A stretch of DNA of 64,000 bases. Source: Erythroxylum novogranatense. Its lineage: Eukaryota > Streptophyta > Magnoliopsida > Malpighiales > Erythroxylaceae. The notes beneath the pieces were generated by a model that was not told the origin of the DNA, did no database searches, and was given only the letters and a program-made list of their open reading frames with translations. The stretch spans positions 31,749,005-31,813,004 of the forward strand of contig CM057224.1 of NCBI GenBank assembly GCA_029891385.1. The letters are read 5' to 3'. Shown piece by piece: positions 1-12,000 of the stretch; position 1 is the stretch's first letter; every line of letters begins with the position of its first letter. Both the position numbers and the translations under genes were made by a program.

Positions 1-2
1 AT

Positions 3-1050
3 GCTCAACAAGAAGAACCAGTGGATGAAAGCACGGTTCAGGAGACACCTAGCATTATAAAGGAGGAACCAGCAGAAGAATGGCCAGTTCAGGAGACCCC
101 TAAGGGAACACAACCAGAAGCAACTGCAGTACCAGATTTGGCTGATGATGAACCAAGTCTGAAGGTATACAATTACCAGAAGTTCTTGAGGAAATATAGG
201 CTGGAAATCAAATTGGTAGAAGTTGTTACCAATCTGAGCAATGCTATTATAATCGGTGTTGAACCATTGAAGAAAATAGTAGCTCTGGTGCAACCTATGT
301 TGATTAATGGTATCACGTGGCAGTTACTAAATGAAAAAGAAAAGTCTTTTTACGATACCTTGAGGCTTACTGATCATTTGCCATATCCTCAAGACGCCCA
401 CGCTTGCGTGTACTATGTTCCCAATCACAGAGAACACAGAGATAAAGGTTGTTCCAGATATTCAGCCAAGGTGTCCAAAAGATTTTGCAAAGGGAAAGTC
501 AAAATTATTTCCTGAAGATAATCTTTATGATGATCTGTCCGCAGATCAGATTGCAGAAAAAGTGCGAAAAATTGATGAAGCATGCATTCCTGCACAAGAC
601 CCAGATCAAGCGAAGCTGCGACCATACAAATCGTGCGGAAGACCGTCCAATGGGGAAGTATAAAATAGGAACATTTATCGAGTTCCTTGTTCGATAGCTT
701 CTTCGTATTAGCCCTTTGTCTAATACATCGCCTATCGAAGAACATGCCCTATCCTCGCAAGGAAGACAGCTTGTTGATGCCGCCAGCCCATTTGATCTAG
801 ATCTTCCCGAAGCAACATTCATTCGCCCACCAACTTTTGAGATTAATGAAGACTACACTCCATCCTCGATGCCTATACTACTTCAATTCCTTTCGCCTCC
901 ATCGCCAGAAGGTCAAGCCTCTTCGTCGAGATGAAGTCGAGATTACGTGGTGAACTTAATGACATAAAGGAGACGGTGAATGATCTAAAGAAGATGATAG
1001 CAGAATCGCCAAGAACCGTAATCGATAATCATTTTTATTATAACAAATAG
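3..1050 (+). pseudogene. Third (post-pol, envelope-like position) ORF of Copia-A, broken
   Basis: Coding-like sequence runs from the window edge in frame 3 (an acidic, Glu/Pro-rich start, then a helical stretch around 150-400). It moves to another frame near 415-520 and again near 690-720, and ends at TAG 1048-1050. The last segment has a heptad-like charged helix (about 950-1010) that could form a short coiled coil. Some Sireviruses carry an extra ORF between pol and the 3' LTR, often called envelope-like. Position is the only reason for this label, and I recognise no domain. The frame changes make it non-functional, unless they are consensus errors. Confidence 0.45.
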
Positions 1051-1057
1051 GGGAGAG
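1044..1057 (+). other. Upstream second polypurine tract of Copia-A
   Basis: The sequence ACAAATAGGGGAGAG lies about 165 bp before the main polypurine tract. The related element at 29505-39421 has the same AAATAGGGGGAGAA block at a similar place. Additional upstream polypurine tracts have been reported for Sireviruses. Its role in plus-strand priming is inferred. Confidence 0.5.
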
Positions 1058-1210
1058 CAGAAAAGAAGAAAATAATCGAAGAGGAGAGGATGTTCAGATG
1101 AAGAAGGTGTGACCACAACAGATTTAAGACAGAAGAAGATAAGTTTTGCAACATCGTAAAAAATTTTGTTTTGTTTTCTTTTCTTTTCTTGTATGTAATT
1201 TGTTATATTC

Positions 1211-1222
1211 AAAAGGGGAGAT
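1211..1222 (+). other. Polypurine tract of Copia-A
   Basis: AAAAGGGGAGAT directly precedes the LTR start TGTTAAGTC. This is the plus-strand primer site. The related element carries AAAAAGGGGGAGAA in the same place. Confidence 0.8.
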
Positions 1223-1445
1223 TGTTAAGTCGTAATGACTTTACATAACAAGTGATTTTGATGTATAACAAACATAGTGAGATCAAATACAAGAAAAAAA
1301 ACAATCCATGACGCATACACACATATCTGCATTTAATTCGGAGATGCGAAGATGACGATCTGAGGCGAAGTTGACATGCACTAAGTTGAAAAAGTCGAAT
1401 CTGAGCGCTTACGCACAAATCAAAACACGTATTTAAGTTTGTCAA

Positions 1446-1575
1446 AATAAAAAATCAACATAGACGCAGATGACACAAGACAATAAAAGACGCAGACGCA
1501 AATGTAGATACAGACGCAGAAATAGAAACAGACGCAGACGCAGACGCAGAAAAGAAACAGACGCAAGAGTCGGGC
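1446..1575 (+). repeat. GACGCAGA-type short tandem array in the Copia-A LTR
   Basis: GACGCA or ACAGACGCAGA units recur at least ten times in about 130 bp, irregularly spaced. They lie upstream of the TATA box, in the U3 part of the LTR, where repeated regulatory motifs are usual. The related element has a different array at the equivalent place, so this segment evolves fast. Confidence 0.7.
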
Positions 1576-1666
1576 TCGAGTTAATTCTGTAACTCAACCG
1601 ATTAACCGCTTTTTAAAGATTAAAGGTTCAAGATTCAAGAATCAAGAAGCGCTAGAGAGCGAAGGC

Positions 1667-1674
1667 TATAAATA
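1667..1674 (+). promoter_or_regulatory. TATA box of the Copia-A LTR
   Basis: TATAAATA is preceded by AAGATTCAAGAATCAAGAAGC. A very similar context precedes TATAAATA in the minus-strand LTR at 30049-30056. Transcription would start about 30 bp downstream. Confidence 0.6.
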
Positions 1675-2205
1675 CAAGTCAAGTCGAAATCAAGAGCTTT
1701 TGCTATTTTGAGAAAATTACACAAAGCTTAAAAAGCGATTAAGTAATTAATCAACGCTATCCTTCATAATGAGTTTTCAAATATTTTCTGAAAAGAAAAG
1801 TTGTACAGATAGCCTGCAGAGGCTAAGTGTGAAGGAATACTGGTTGTAGAGACCTAAAAAGGCTCGTGAAAGAATACTGTAACGTTTGAAGAGATAGTGA
1901 AATCTCAGAAGAAACTCTGAGGACTGGACGTAGCCCACGGTTTAGGGTGAACCAGGATAAATCTGCGTGTCTACTACTCTCACTCTCTATCTCACTTTTA
2001 GTTTCAAAGTTGATCTTTATTTACTATTCATATACTTAGCATTGAAAAGTTTGATGAATAAGGATTAATAAGAATTCTGTAAAGAATCTTAATTCTAACA
2101 AGTAATTCTAAAAGATATTCAAAAAGGGGAATACACAATTCAACCCCCCCTTCTCGTGCATTTTATTGTGTTTTTAAGTGCTGTATTAACGTGTGATTCA
2201 CTTCA

Positions 2206-3013
2206 ATTGTTGGAGGGCAATTCTAGAGTTTGTAGGGAAAATGTCCAGGGTAGTTACCGTAATCAGATGACCTGGAGAGATTTTATCAGTGAATTCAACG
2301 AACAATACTACACTAGATTTGATCGAGATCAAAAAAAGGCTTCCTTCTTGACACTAACATAGGGGAATAGGTTGGTGCACGAGTTTGAGATAGAGTTGAG
2401 GGCGCTCACCACCTATGTCCCTGAATATGTGGCTGATGAAGAGAATTTGTGTGTTCGGTTTGAGACAGGACTGCATTTGGCTATCTGGGAGAGGATGATA
2501 GTTACCTCAACTACCACATTTAAGGAGATGGTACAGTCGGCTAAAAGAGCCAAGAAGTTGGTGAAAGAGCATGGGAGATAGTGGGAAGAAAGGAACCGGA
2601 AAAGGAAGGGAGGAGATTCTTTTAGTTAGCAGCTTAAGAGGAGCCATGATAATTCAACTCCAGGTAGTATTGGAGGCACTACATCATCAACTGCCCACTT
2701 ACGGTTACCACGACTAGGGGGTTAGAGCACTGCCCCTACTACTAGCTTTGCTTCTCGAGCTCGATCGATCATTTCGGTCTGAGCAGTGTAGAAATTATAG
2801 AAAGGTACATACAGGTAGCTGTATAAAGCCGAGAAAGTGTTTTCAGTGTAGAGAAACAGGGCACTTGAGGAGAGATTGTCCACAATAAATTTGGACTTCG
2901 ACTCAAGGAGGAGATAACTCAGTCCAGTCGGTGAGACACATAGGGGAGACTGTCAGAGCAGGTCCTCAGTCTTTTGGATCTACACAAAGGACTACTGTGG
3001 GTAGTAGTGCACC
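2206..3013 (+). pseudogene. gag: Gypsy-1 gag fragment (capsid and zinc knuckle)
   Basis: The reading starts inside the capsid helices, at the position equivalent to LLQGDALHWW in the Tekay copy. It continues through the TWRDF motif (about 2270) and the LTTYVPE motif (about 2410). A CCHC zinc knuckle of the form CX2CX4HX4C lies at about 2838-2880 (CFQCRETGHLRRDC). This protein coats the RNA genome and the knuckle binds RNA. In-frame stops occur near 2358, 2579 and 2728, each where a Gln codon (CAG) is expected, plus later frame loss. It is cut on the left by Copia-A and on the right by the solo LTR at 3014. Confidence 0.8.
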
Positions 3014-3040
3014 TGTTGGACCCCGAACCTTGAGTGACAA

Positions 3041-3528
3041 TTTGACTTAGTAATATGAATGATCAAGTGGATGAGTTGATTGAAATTAAGTTGAAGATCA
3101 TGAAATAAAGAGAGAAAGTATGAAAATATGAAAAATTGTGAAATAGTTGACCTTTTTGGCATTTGAAAGTTGACTTTTGATTCGTGCAAAATTTGATAAA
3201 ATGGTCTTCCGAAACTTGTAGGTTATGTTAAGAGATTTCTGTAGACATAAAGTTTGATATTTTTCGATATCGGAAGTGAGAATTATGACCCGTCAAAGTT
3301 CGATTAGAGTTTGACTTTTTGAAGAAAAAGTTGACTTTTTGAAGAAAAAGTTGACTTTTTGATTTAGGCAAAATTTGAGAAAATGATCAACATGAAAATT
3401 GTAGCCTCTGTCGAGAGTTTTTTGTGGACATAAAGTTTGCAATATTTCGATATCGGGAGTGAAAGTTATGATCAGTCAAAGTTTATGTTTGATCGGGTAT
3501 GACTTTTATTATGGTTGAAACTTTGACT
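3041..3528 (+). promoter_or_regulatory. Cluster of TTGAC (W-box core) motifs in the LTR start
   Basis: At least seven TTGAC cores on the + strand and two on the other lie in about 490 bp. They include three in a 22-bp tandem repeat at 3307-3361. W-boxes bind WRKY stress factors. The cluster is partly kept in both LTRs of the element at 9086-18751. Function is inferred only from motif density. Confidence 0.35.
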
Positions 3529-3854
3529 GAGAAATTAACCTAGTTAGAGGTTATTTGAGCTTTGATGTTCTTCATGAAAATTGAAGGATTTGTTTTGATC
3601 TTTATTTCGATATAAAGTATGCAATTTTTCGATCTCGAATATTAAGTTATGATTTTACAAGTTTGTATAGAGGATAGTATCTTTGACCGAAAATGGACTC
3701 GTAAGAGTTGAATTGAGTTTTATGTTCTTCTTGGAAGATTTAGAGCTTCTCTCAAGCTTTCTATAGAGACTAAGTTTGTCAAAATCGGAGTTCGAGAGTA
3801 AAAGTTATGAATTTGGAAGTTTTAGATTTAAAAAATAAAAAATAAAAAATTAAG

Positions 3855-4015
3855 CATCCCGTCACTACGGCTGACGCATCGTCAGAAGCGACGTGACGAG
3901 CATTCGCCGTCATTACGGCGACGCATCGCCGTAGCGATCACGAGCTTTCAAGATCACCACCGAGCGACGCGTCGCCCTAGTGATGCAAGCGTTTTCCTTG
4001 CTGAAACGACGCTGC
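3855..4015 (+). repeat. CpG-rich repetitive patch inside the solo LTR
   Basis: A short G+C-rich island contains repeated CGACGCATCG-like and CGTCRC words in an otherwise A+T-rich LTR. The same LTR position in the 9086-18751 element holds a different CpG-rich palindromic patch. Confidence 0.6.
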
Positions 4016-7000
4016 TTTGCGTTTTGCTTCTTCCTCCAATCCGACCTTTATTCACTATTTTGCTTATATCTTTCCGTCCGACATCCGATTGAGTTGATTC
4101 TTTTGCGTTAGATTCCTAAGACAATGAATTTCATTTTATAAGAAATTTGTGAACTTTTGAGATTAAATTAATGGTGATTAATTTAATCAAATTGAGTCGG
4201 GAAATTTTCCGAGCATGATTCAGTGTTTTGTGAAATTCGGGATCTGTAGAGATCCAATTGAAGCGATTCTTGAGGCGATATAAAGATAAGACAAGGGGCT
4301 ACAAATCATATGAAGACATGAAATGTCAATTTTGCCCTTAGGACTTTTAATTTTTGAATTTAAGTTCGGATTGGGGTGTAATTTTTGGATTGGGAACACC
4401 TGTGAGTAATTTGAGTATAACTTTTGATCTGGGAATCGAACTGAGGCGATTCTTGTTTTGAATTAAACTAGAGACATAAGGCTACAATTGTTATGAAGAC
4501 ATCGATTTTCAATTCTGGGATTAAGAATGTGAAATTTTGGACGGAAATAATCGTACATGGAAAATGTGTTAGAATATGGATATTCCCTAACCTGCTTTAT
4601 GATAACTTTTGATGTAGTGCTCGGAATTAAGCGCGGTCAGTGGCGTTGGATTCGTATGAGTGAGAGGAACATTTCTCGAGAAGAAAGTTTTGACAAATTC
4701 CTTCAAATCGATAGTACGAATCAAACCGCAAGTAAGCGTAACTTTAAGTTTTAAATGAAGGACAATTTGGTCATTTGACCATCAATTAATGAAACACAAG
4801 GTAGAGATGTCGTTTTGGCTTATTAAAAGCCACGGAAGTGGCTGGAGAAGTCTGGAAAATTTTAGAAGAAAGAAGAAGAAATTAGAAGAGAGAGTTTCGG
4901 GTGTGAGAAAACGAAAGAGAGAAAAGAGAGAGAAATCTAGTTTTCGGAAGTTTAAGAGTTTTAAAACTTGTTTTGAGTAGATTTCATGGAAGAAGGATGA
5001 AAGATGGTGGAAACTCCTCTAAGGCTCTGGAACCAAGTTTGAAGGAGAAATAGGTAAGGAAAAAATTTGGATTTTGAGTTTTGGTTAAGTTTTGGTTTAG
5101 AATCATTAAAATGATGTGGGTTTACTACTTCCATGATCAATTTTAGAGAATACATGTTGAAATCGATTTAATTTTGAGGAAAAATTTAATCGGGATTATG
5201 CCCAATTTTAGAAGTTGGGGTTTTTGAAAATTTATGGCTTAGAATTATAGAAAGTATGATGAATTGATGATATATGAAATCAATTGCGAAGAATTTGTAT
5301 TTTATGGTATTGAATTGGGATAAATTGGTTTAGGCCAATTTTAAGATTTGGGGATTTTTGAAATTGAGGATTTAAATAGTTTGGAATTAATGTAAATTGA
5401 TGAATTATGAGATTAATTTTGAAGAAATTATGTTTTATGAGATTTAATTTGGGTGTATTGGTTTAGGCCAATTTTGAAAATTGGGATTTTCAAAATTGGA
5501 GATTGAAATAGCTTGGAGTTATGATAGTTATGTTTTTCCTATGGTTGAGTTTGAAATTATGCAAATTATGATGATGAATTTGGATGTTATTGGCTTAGGG
5601 AATTTTAAATTGAAGAAAGAAGAAGGAATTTGGAGAATTGACTATTTGGACAAGCTTAGCGTCATTTCGAAAGTGGGTAGCATATTTATATTTTGATTTA
5701 TAAGTTAAATATTACTTTTCGAAAATTTGAGAAAATGAAAGAAAAGATTTTCGTACTTTGTTTATTTCTGAATGATTTTTGGAAAATTATTACAAGCGTA
5801 AATTCATTGCTTTAAATGATTTGATAAACTGATAGAAATTCAAAAAATGCATTTGTTGTGTATGCATTGAATGATTTGATTTCTGAAATTAGAATTCGAA
5901 TGATGAATTGATCAAATTGTATGCTTTATGTGAATGTGTGGAAAATTAAGAAATTGAAAAGTGCCTTCGGGCAATCCGACTTTTCGTTTTGATTATGTGT
6001 TATGTGGGTTTGGTAGGTCCTTGGTGAGTCGTATTGCCTCTATGTGTATAGCCTTCTCCAGTCTGCTCGCTAGTGCACGGAGTCTCGTTCGGACTCCTTC
6101 ACTGCTACAATGGACCGCAATGCGGAAAGTGTAGTACGCCTGCTTGGACCTAGCTGCACCATTACGATATGTTATGTGTTTTGATTTGTTTCTATGTTCG
6201 CATTCATGTTTATAAAGTGAGAAATGAAAATTAAAATTAGGTTGCATTCATATTTATGAAGAATTCGAGAATTTTGAAAATGAGAAAAATGAGATTTTAT
6301 GAGAAGTTTGGGAAAATTGAAAGAGTGTGAGAGAAATATTCCAAAGTTAAAAGTTTGAAATATTAGCCCTTTTGGCAAAAAGTTTATAAAGAAATGTTTT
6401 ACTTATTTATCGGTTTATAAATGTGTTATCCACGAGCTTAGAGCTCACCCCCCTTTCATCCCCATCTCCGTGTTTCGAAAGGAGATCGGATGAAAGAATG
6501 TGAAGACATCAGTTTCGACATATGTGTCAGTTAGATTTTGTGTATTTTGGATTTTGAGTATGGATCTGTTTGTGGTTTAAGAAAGGTTTGAAAGAAAATG
6601 TATTTGTGTATAAAGTTAAGTATTGTGAATGATTGTGAAATTTGTATAGGAAATTATGGAGAATTTGAGAACATATTGTATGGTTGATTTGGGAATTTGT
6701 ATAAATTTGAGATATATATTGATTTTGAATTATGAGATTGGTATATTGATTTGAGAAATATGGAAGTATTAGTTTTAGGTTTGTGTTTCTGCTTGGTGTT
6801 AGGATTCCTGGACGGGAGAGTCCGATGGTTCCGATATTCGATTAGGGATTATAGAAGTGTATTTTGCCTTTGCAGGAAATTTTGGGTTAGGATAAAGGCA
6901 GCCGTTATGCTGCCGAAATTTTGGTAAAAAAATTTCATAACGGATTTTGGAACGTCTTAGGATTCCCAACGCGATTATGTTCATTCGATAAGTTTTCTTT

Positions 7001-7481
7001 GATTATTGTTTCCGGATGTCGGATGTGTCTGCTTTGATTTCGTTTCGCTTTGAAATCTGTTCGTTTGATTCGATTAGTATTTGCTTCCGCTTGCATTTGC
7101 TTCCGCTTCGCTACTTTTCGATTTGTTTCCGATTCGCTTACTCGATTCGTGCCGTTATTTTCGCTTCCGCATTCGCTTTGCATTTGTTTTGAGTGTGCGC
7201 TTCGCTTTCGATTCTTATGCTTTGTTTTCCGTTTCGTTTTCCTTTCTGGTTATGTAGTTGGGTTCCGGTAACGGGATCCAACATTTAGCTAAGGATAGTG
7301 GATTTGTTCGCTTCCGCATTTTGTTTTCGATTCGACATTTCCGTTTTCCGTTCTGTTTGCGATGTGCTTTGTTTTCTGATTCGAAATTTCGATCCGAAAT
7401 TTCCGCTTCCCTTCGTTTCCGTTTGCTTCGGTTTCCGTTCTGCTTTTGTAGTTGGTTCCCAGATCGGGTACCAACAGCACC

Positions 7482-9085
7482 TCTAGCCGATCAGCAACGC
7501 CTAGCTTTGTGAGCTCAAACAAAAGTTTATGCAGTGACGAAGGAGGACGTTCAAGCAAATCTAGACATGATTACAGGTATTTTCTGAATGAACATTTCTT
7601 TATTATTGTATTGCTATATTTTATGTTTGATTTGTATAGTATCGGTAAATTCTTAAATAGTGTGAATGCTAACTTATAGTGTTATAAGGTGTTATGTGTG
7701 TTCTCGGTAAAGATGCTAAAGTATTGATCGACACTAGCGTGCAAAGGTCTTTAATCAATGTGACCTTTGCTAAGGATATTCGTCATCTCCTAGAGCCGTT
7801 AGATCCTCCTCTCATCATAGTCACTCCTCTTGGAGAGTAAGTGGCTTGCGACGAAGTATATATAACTTGTGAGATAAAGATTGACGATGCTGTGTTACAG
7901 GCAGATCTTATTCCCCTCGATCTTCGAGATTTCGAGGTGATATTGGGGATTGACTAATTAGAAAGGTATCGCGCTAGGGTTGATTGTTTTAAGAAAGAGG
8001 TGGAGTTTGAACCTCAAGATGGATTCCGATTAAATTTACTGATGACCAATTAGTATTCCCAAGTTGTTTGATATCGGTGATCAAGGCTAAGAGGTTGATT
8101 CGTCAAGGATGCTAGGCATTCCTTACGCATGTGATTGACAAAAGATGTCCCTATTGTGTGCAAGTTTCCTGATGTCTTTTTGGAGGAGTTGCTTGGATTG
8201 CCAGCTGATTGAGAATTTGATTTCATTATTGACTTAGTCTCGGGGACAACACCAATATTTATTCCATCGTATTGTATGGCACTGACAGAATTGAAAGAGC
8301 TGCAGATTCAACTACAAGAATTGTTGGACAAGGGTTTTATCAGACCAAGTCATTCACCGTAGGGAGCACCAATATTATTTGTTAAAAAGAAGGATCAGAA
8401 CCTCTGCTTATGTGTTAATTATCGATACTTAAACAGGGTTACCATCAAGAATAAATACCCACTTCCCAGGGTTGATGGTTTATTTGATCAGTTAAGAGGA
8501 GCTACAGTATTCTCAAAGATAGATCTGAGGTCTGGGTACTATCAGTTGAAGATTGATGAGAAAGATGTGCATAAGACTGCTTTCAGGATGAGGTAGGGAT
8601 ATTATGAATTTTTAATGATGTCATTCGGATTGAAAAATACACCTGTAGTATTTATGGATTTCATAAATAGGGTATTGGATCATTTTATCATAGTCTTCAG
8701 TGATGATCTTCTAATTTATTCTAAGAATGAAGAGAAGCATACTAGACATCTCCGGATTGTGCTACAAATACTTCGCGAAAGGCAGTTGTATGCGAAGTTC
8801 TCAAGTGTGAATTTTGGTTAAGGGAGATAAGATTCCTTGGGCATGTTGTGTCAGGGGAATATATTTTTATGGACTCAAAGAAAGTTGAAGCTATACTTGA
8901 ATGGGAGCAACCTAAGAATGTCACAGAAGTCTGTAGTTTTCTGTGGTTAGCTAGTTATTATCGAAGATTTATTGAGGGTTTCTCAATGCTTATAGCCCCT
9001 TTGTCGAGGCTTACTCGGAAGGAAATAAAATTTTAGTGGGATGATAAATGCAAGGCGAGTTTCCAAGAGCTGAAGAGACGATTGG
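7482..9085 (+). pseudogene. pol: Gypsy-1 protease and reverse transcriptase fragment
   Basis: The aspartic protease is at about 7690-8050. The usual LIDTG active site reads LIDTS, and the later ILGID motif is present. The reverse transcriptase follows (about 8220-9085), with [26 protein letters not shown] and a catalytic box reading FSDDLL instead of the family's FIDDIL. Stops fall at several places, some where Trp (TGG) or Gln (CAG) is expected. Sequence then runs toward RNase H and is cut at 9085 by the giant-LTR element, resuming at 18757. Protease and polymerase are both dead. Confidence 0.85.
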
Positions 9086-12000
9086 TGTTGGATCCCGTTA
9101 CCGGAACCCAACTACATACGTAGAACGGAAACCGAAGCAAACGGAAACGAAGGGAAGCGGATATTTCGGATCGACAACAAAATACGGAAGCGAAAAAATC
9201 CGAAAGTAGCGAAGCGGAAGCAAATGCAAGCGGAAGCAAGAACTAATCGAATCAAACGAACAGATTCAATCGAATATAGCGAAGCGAAATAATCGAATAC
9301 GAATCACAAAGCGGAAGCAAATGCAAGCGAAAGCGGGATCGAATCGAATGCAAATCGAATACGGATAGAAAACAAAGTAAGCAAACAAATCAATGTAAAC
9401 TGAAACACTTTTCGACATCCGTGAATAAGCAAAGAACAGGAAACAGAATCGCGTTGGGAATTCCTAAGACGTTCCAAAATCCGTTATGAAATTTTTTTTT
9501 CTTTCTTATTCTCATTTCTTACATCAATCACATCCATATAATTTCTCATAGGAAAATTCATTCTTAAACCCGAAACTCAACAATCATACAAATTCTTATT
9601 CATCCATACAAATCTCAAATTCTATTTTTTTTTTCCAATTTTTATCGAAATTTCGCAAGATAACGCCGCCTTTTCCTAACCCAAACTGCAAGGGTAAAGA
9701 AATACACTTCTAAATGCCAATCAATCACACAAATATCGAGAATCCACCGACCCTCCGTCCGGATATCGCAGATAGACACAAACCTAATTCTAAAACAATC
9801 TCATACTTGTCATTCAATCTACTATTTTCATAATTCAAACTTATTCCCGTAATCAAACACAAATATATATGCCCAAGCTATTCATGATTTCATATACAAA
9901 TTTCTCAATCATTCACAATTCTCAACTTTATACACAAATACCTTTTTCCAAACTTATCTAAAGTCATAAACATATTCATACACAAGATCCAAATTTCTCA
10001 AAATCAACGATTCAAATGTCGAACCGACGTTTTCACATTCTTTCATCCGATCTCCCGTCAAACCACGGAGATAGGGATGAAAGGGGGGTGAGCTCGAAGC
10101 TCGTGGATAACACATTTATAAACCGATATATAAGCGTAAAACGCTTTATAAACTTTTTGCCAAAGGGCTAATGTTTCAAACTTTTCAACTTTGAAATATT
10201 TCTCTCAAACTCTTTTCAATTTTTCCAAACTTTTCATATCAAATTTCATAATTTCTGATTGAAACCCCTTTTCTTCATTTTTCCAAAATTTCTCATAAAC
10301 ATGAATGCAATCACATCGGCAAATTATCACGCACATTAACAAAATCAAAATCACATAATGATCAAAATGGTCTGGTTTGGTCCAAATAGAGCATCGCATG
10401 CATTCCGAATAGCGGTCCTGCGTTAAATAATAGAACGTACTACACTTTCCCGCATCAAGGTCCAATTATAGCCGTGAGGGAATCCGAATCGGAGTTCCGT
10501 ACACTAGCGAGCAAATGAGTGAAGGCTTTACGAATAGAGACAATGACGACTCACCAAGGACCTACCAAACCCATATAACACATAATCGAAAACGAAAAGT
10601 CGGATTGCCCGAAGGCACTTTTCAATTTCGTACTTTTCTTCAAAATTTTCCCCAAAAATGCATACCACTCAATTTATTCAGTCTATCATTCACTAAATTC
10701 AACAATCAAAACATTCAATCAAACAATAATTTCAACAATTGAATAATGCATACACAACAAATGCATTTTCAGAAATTTCTATCGGTTTATCGAATCATTG
10801 AAAGCAATGAATTCAAACTTATAATAATCTTCGAAAAACATTCGAAATCGAAATTCAAACCTTTACAAAACAATAATTTGTCAAAATTTTCACATTTTTG
10901 CTTTCTTTATTTTTCAAAATTGCTTTCTTTAATTTTTCAAAAATTGCATATTGCTCACAAATCAAAATATAAATATGCTACCCACCTCGAAATGACGCTA
11001 GAAGTTTATCCCGAGCTTCAATTTGATCCTTGCTTCTTTCCTTCTTTCACTTAAATCGACCTAAACCATAATAACCCAAATTCACATCATAAATTTGCAT
11101 AAGTCTCAAAATTAACTATCGGAAATTCATAATTATCATACTTCCAAGCTATTTCAATCTCCAATTTTGAAAATCCCAATTTTCAAAATTGGCCTAATGC
11201 AAGACACTCAATTCAATCTCATAAAACATAATTTCTTCAAAATTAATCTCACAATTCCTCAATTCACATTAATTCCAAACTATTTAAATCCTCAATTTCA
11301 AAAATCCCCAAATCTTAAAATTGGCCTAAACCAATTTATCTCAATTCAATACCATAAAATACAATTTCTTCAAAATTGATTTCATATATCATCAATTCAT
11401 CATATTTCCTATAATTCTACACCAAAATATCTCAAAATTCTCAATCATAAAATTTAACCTAAACCTTAATCAATTTTTCATCCAAAATTAAACCCAGCCT
11501 GAAGCATATATTTCAAAATTAATTCCACAATCCACAAACTCATCTTATATGTCATAATTCTAAACCGAAAATTAATCAAAATCTCAAAGTAGAAAAATTT
11601 CTCTTACCTCTTTCTCATCCAAATTCGAATTTTTTTGGCTTGAAAGGAAGCTCTTATGCTCCTCTACCTTTCTCTCTCTTGGAACCAACCCAAAATCCTT
11701 AAGAAACAAGTAGTAAAAATCGAAAATACCTTTCTCTCTCATCTTTTCCTCCATCACCGAAACTTCTACTTCTTTCTCTTCTTTCTTATTTCTCTTTCTC
11801 TCTTCTGTAATTCCAGCCACTTTCGTGGCTTTTAATAAGCCAAAACGACATCTCTATATATGTGTTTCATTAATTGATGGTCAAATGACCAAATTGTCCT
11901 TCATTCAAAACTTAAAGTTACACTTACTTGCGGTTTGATTCGCACTATCGATTTGAAGGAATTTGTCAAAACTTCCTTCTCGAGAAATGTTCCTCTCACT

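Larger units (their letters stand above)
1..2205 (+). mobile_element. 3' end of a Sirevirus-like Ty1/Copia element (Copia-A)
   Basis: Three parts are seen in order: a broken open region ending at 1050, a polypurine tract at 1211-1222, and an LTR at 1223-2205. The LTR begins TGTTAAGTC and ends near GTGTGATTCACTTCA. The element at 29505-39421 (minus strand) has LTRs with the same first nine bases and nearly the same last 20, and shares the internal C-run and the TATA context, so the two belong to one family. The rest of the element lies outside the window. Its right edge abuts Gypsy gag sequence, so it was inserted into Gypsy-1. The TSD cannot be confirmed; AATTG at 2206-2210 is the right-hand candidate. 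Confidence 0.8.
1223..2205 (+). repeat. 3' LTR of Copia-A (983 bp)
   Basis: It begins TG and ends CA, follows a polypurine tract, and ends at the point where Gypsy-1 gag resumes. It contains a purine-rich repeat array (1446-1575), a TATA box (1667-1674), the block GGTTTAGGGTGAACC near the 3' third and a C-run before the end. All of these have counterparts in the LTR pair at 29505-30591 and 38331-39421. Confidence 0.85.
3014..7476 (+). mobile_element. 4.46-kb solo LTR of the giant-LTR family
   Basis: It begins TGTTGGACCCCGAACC and ends GGGTACCAACA. The flanks are GCACC at 3009-3013 and GCACC at 7477-7481, a perfect 5-bp TSD. The sequence aligns along its length, in opposite orientation, with the LTRs of the element at 9086-18751. 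There is no internal region, so it is a solo LTR left by LTR-LTR recombination. It interrupts Gypsy-1 between the zinc knuckle and protease. Its 3' tail is duplicated: a first end resembling the family terminus is at about 7250-7282, and a second, diverged end is at about 7445-7476. The TSD shows the second is the true terminus. Confidence 0.9.

Noticed and set aside
7050..7560. Overlapping Phe/Arg-rich ORFs on both strands
   Set aside because: They come from CTTCCG/TTCGCTTCCG-type low-complexity sequence at the LTR tail, with no conserved motif.
11584..11820. 78-residue ORF repeated in both giant LTRs (also at 16813-17049, minus strand)
   Set aside because: It is conserved only because the LTRs are duplicates. 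It starts with GTG, is low-complexity Lys/Glu, and the solo LTR at 3014-7476 does not keep it intact.
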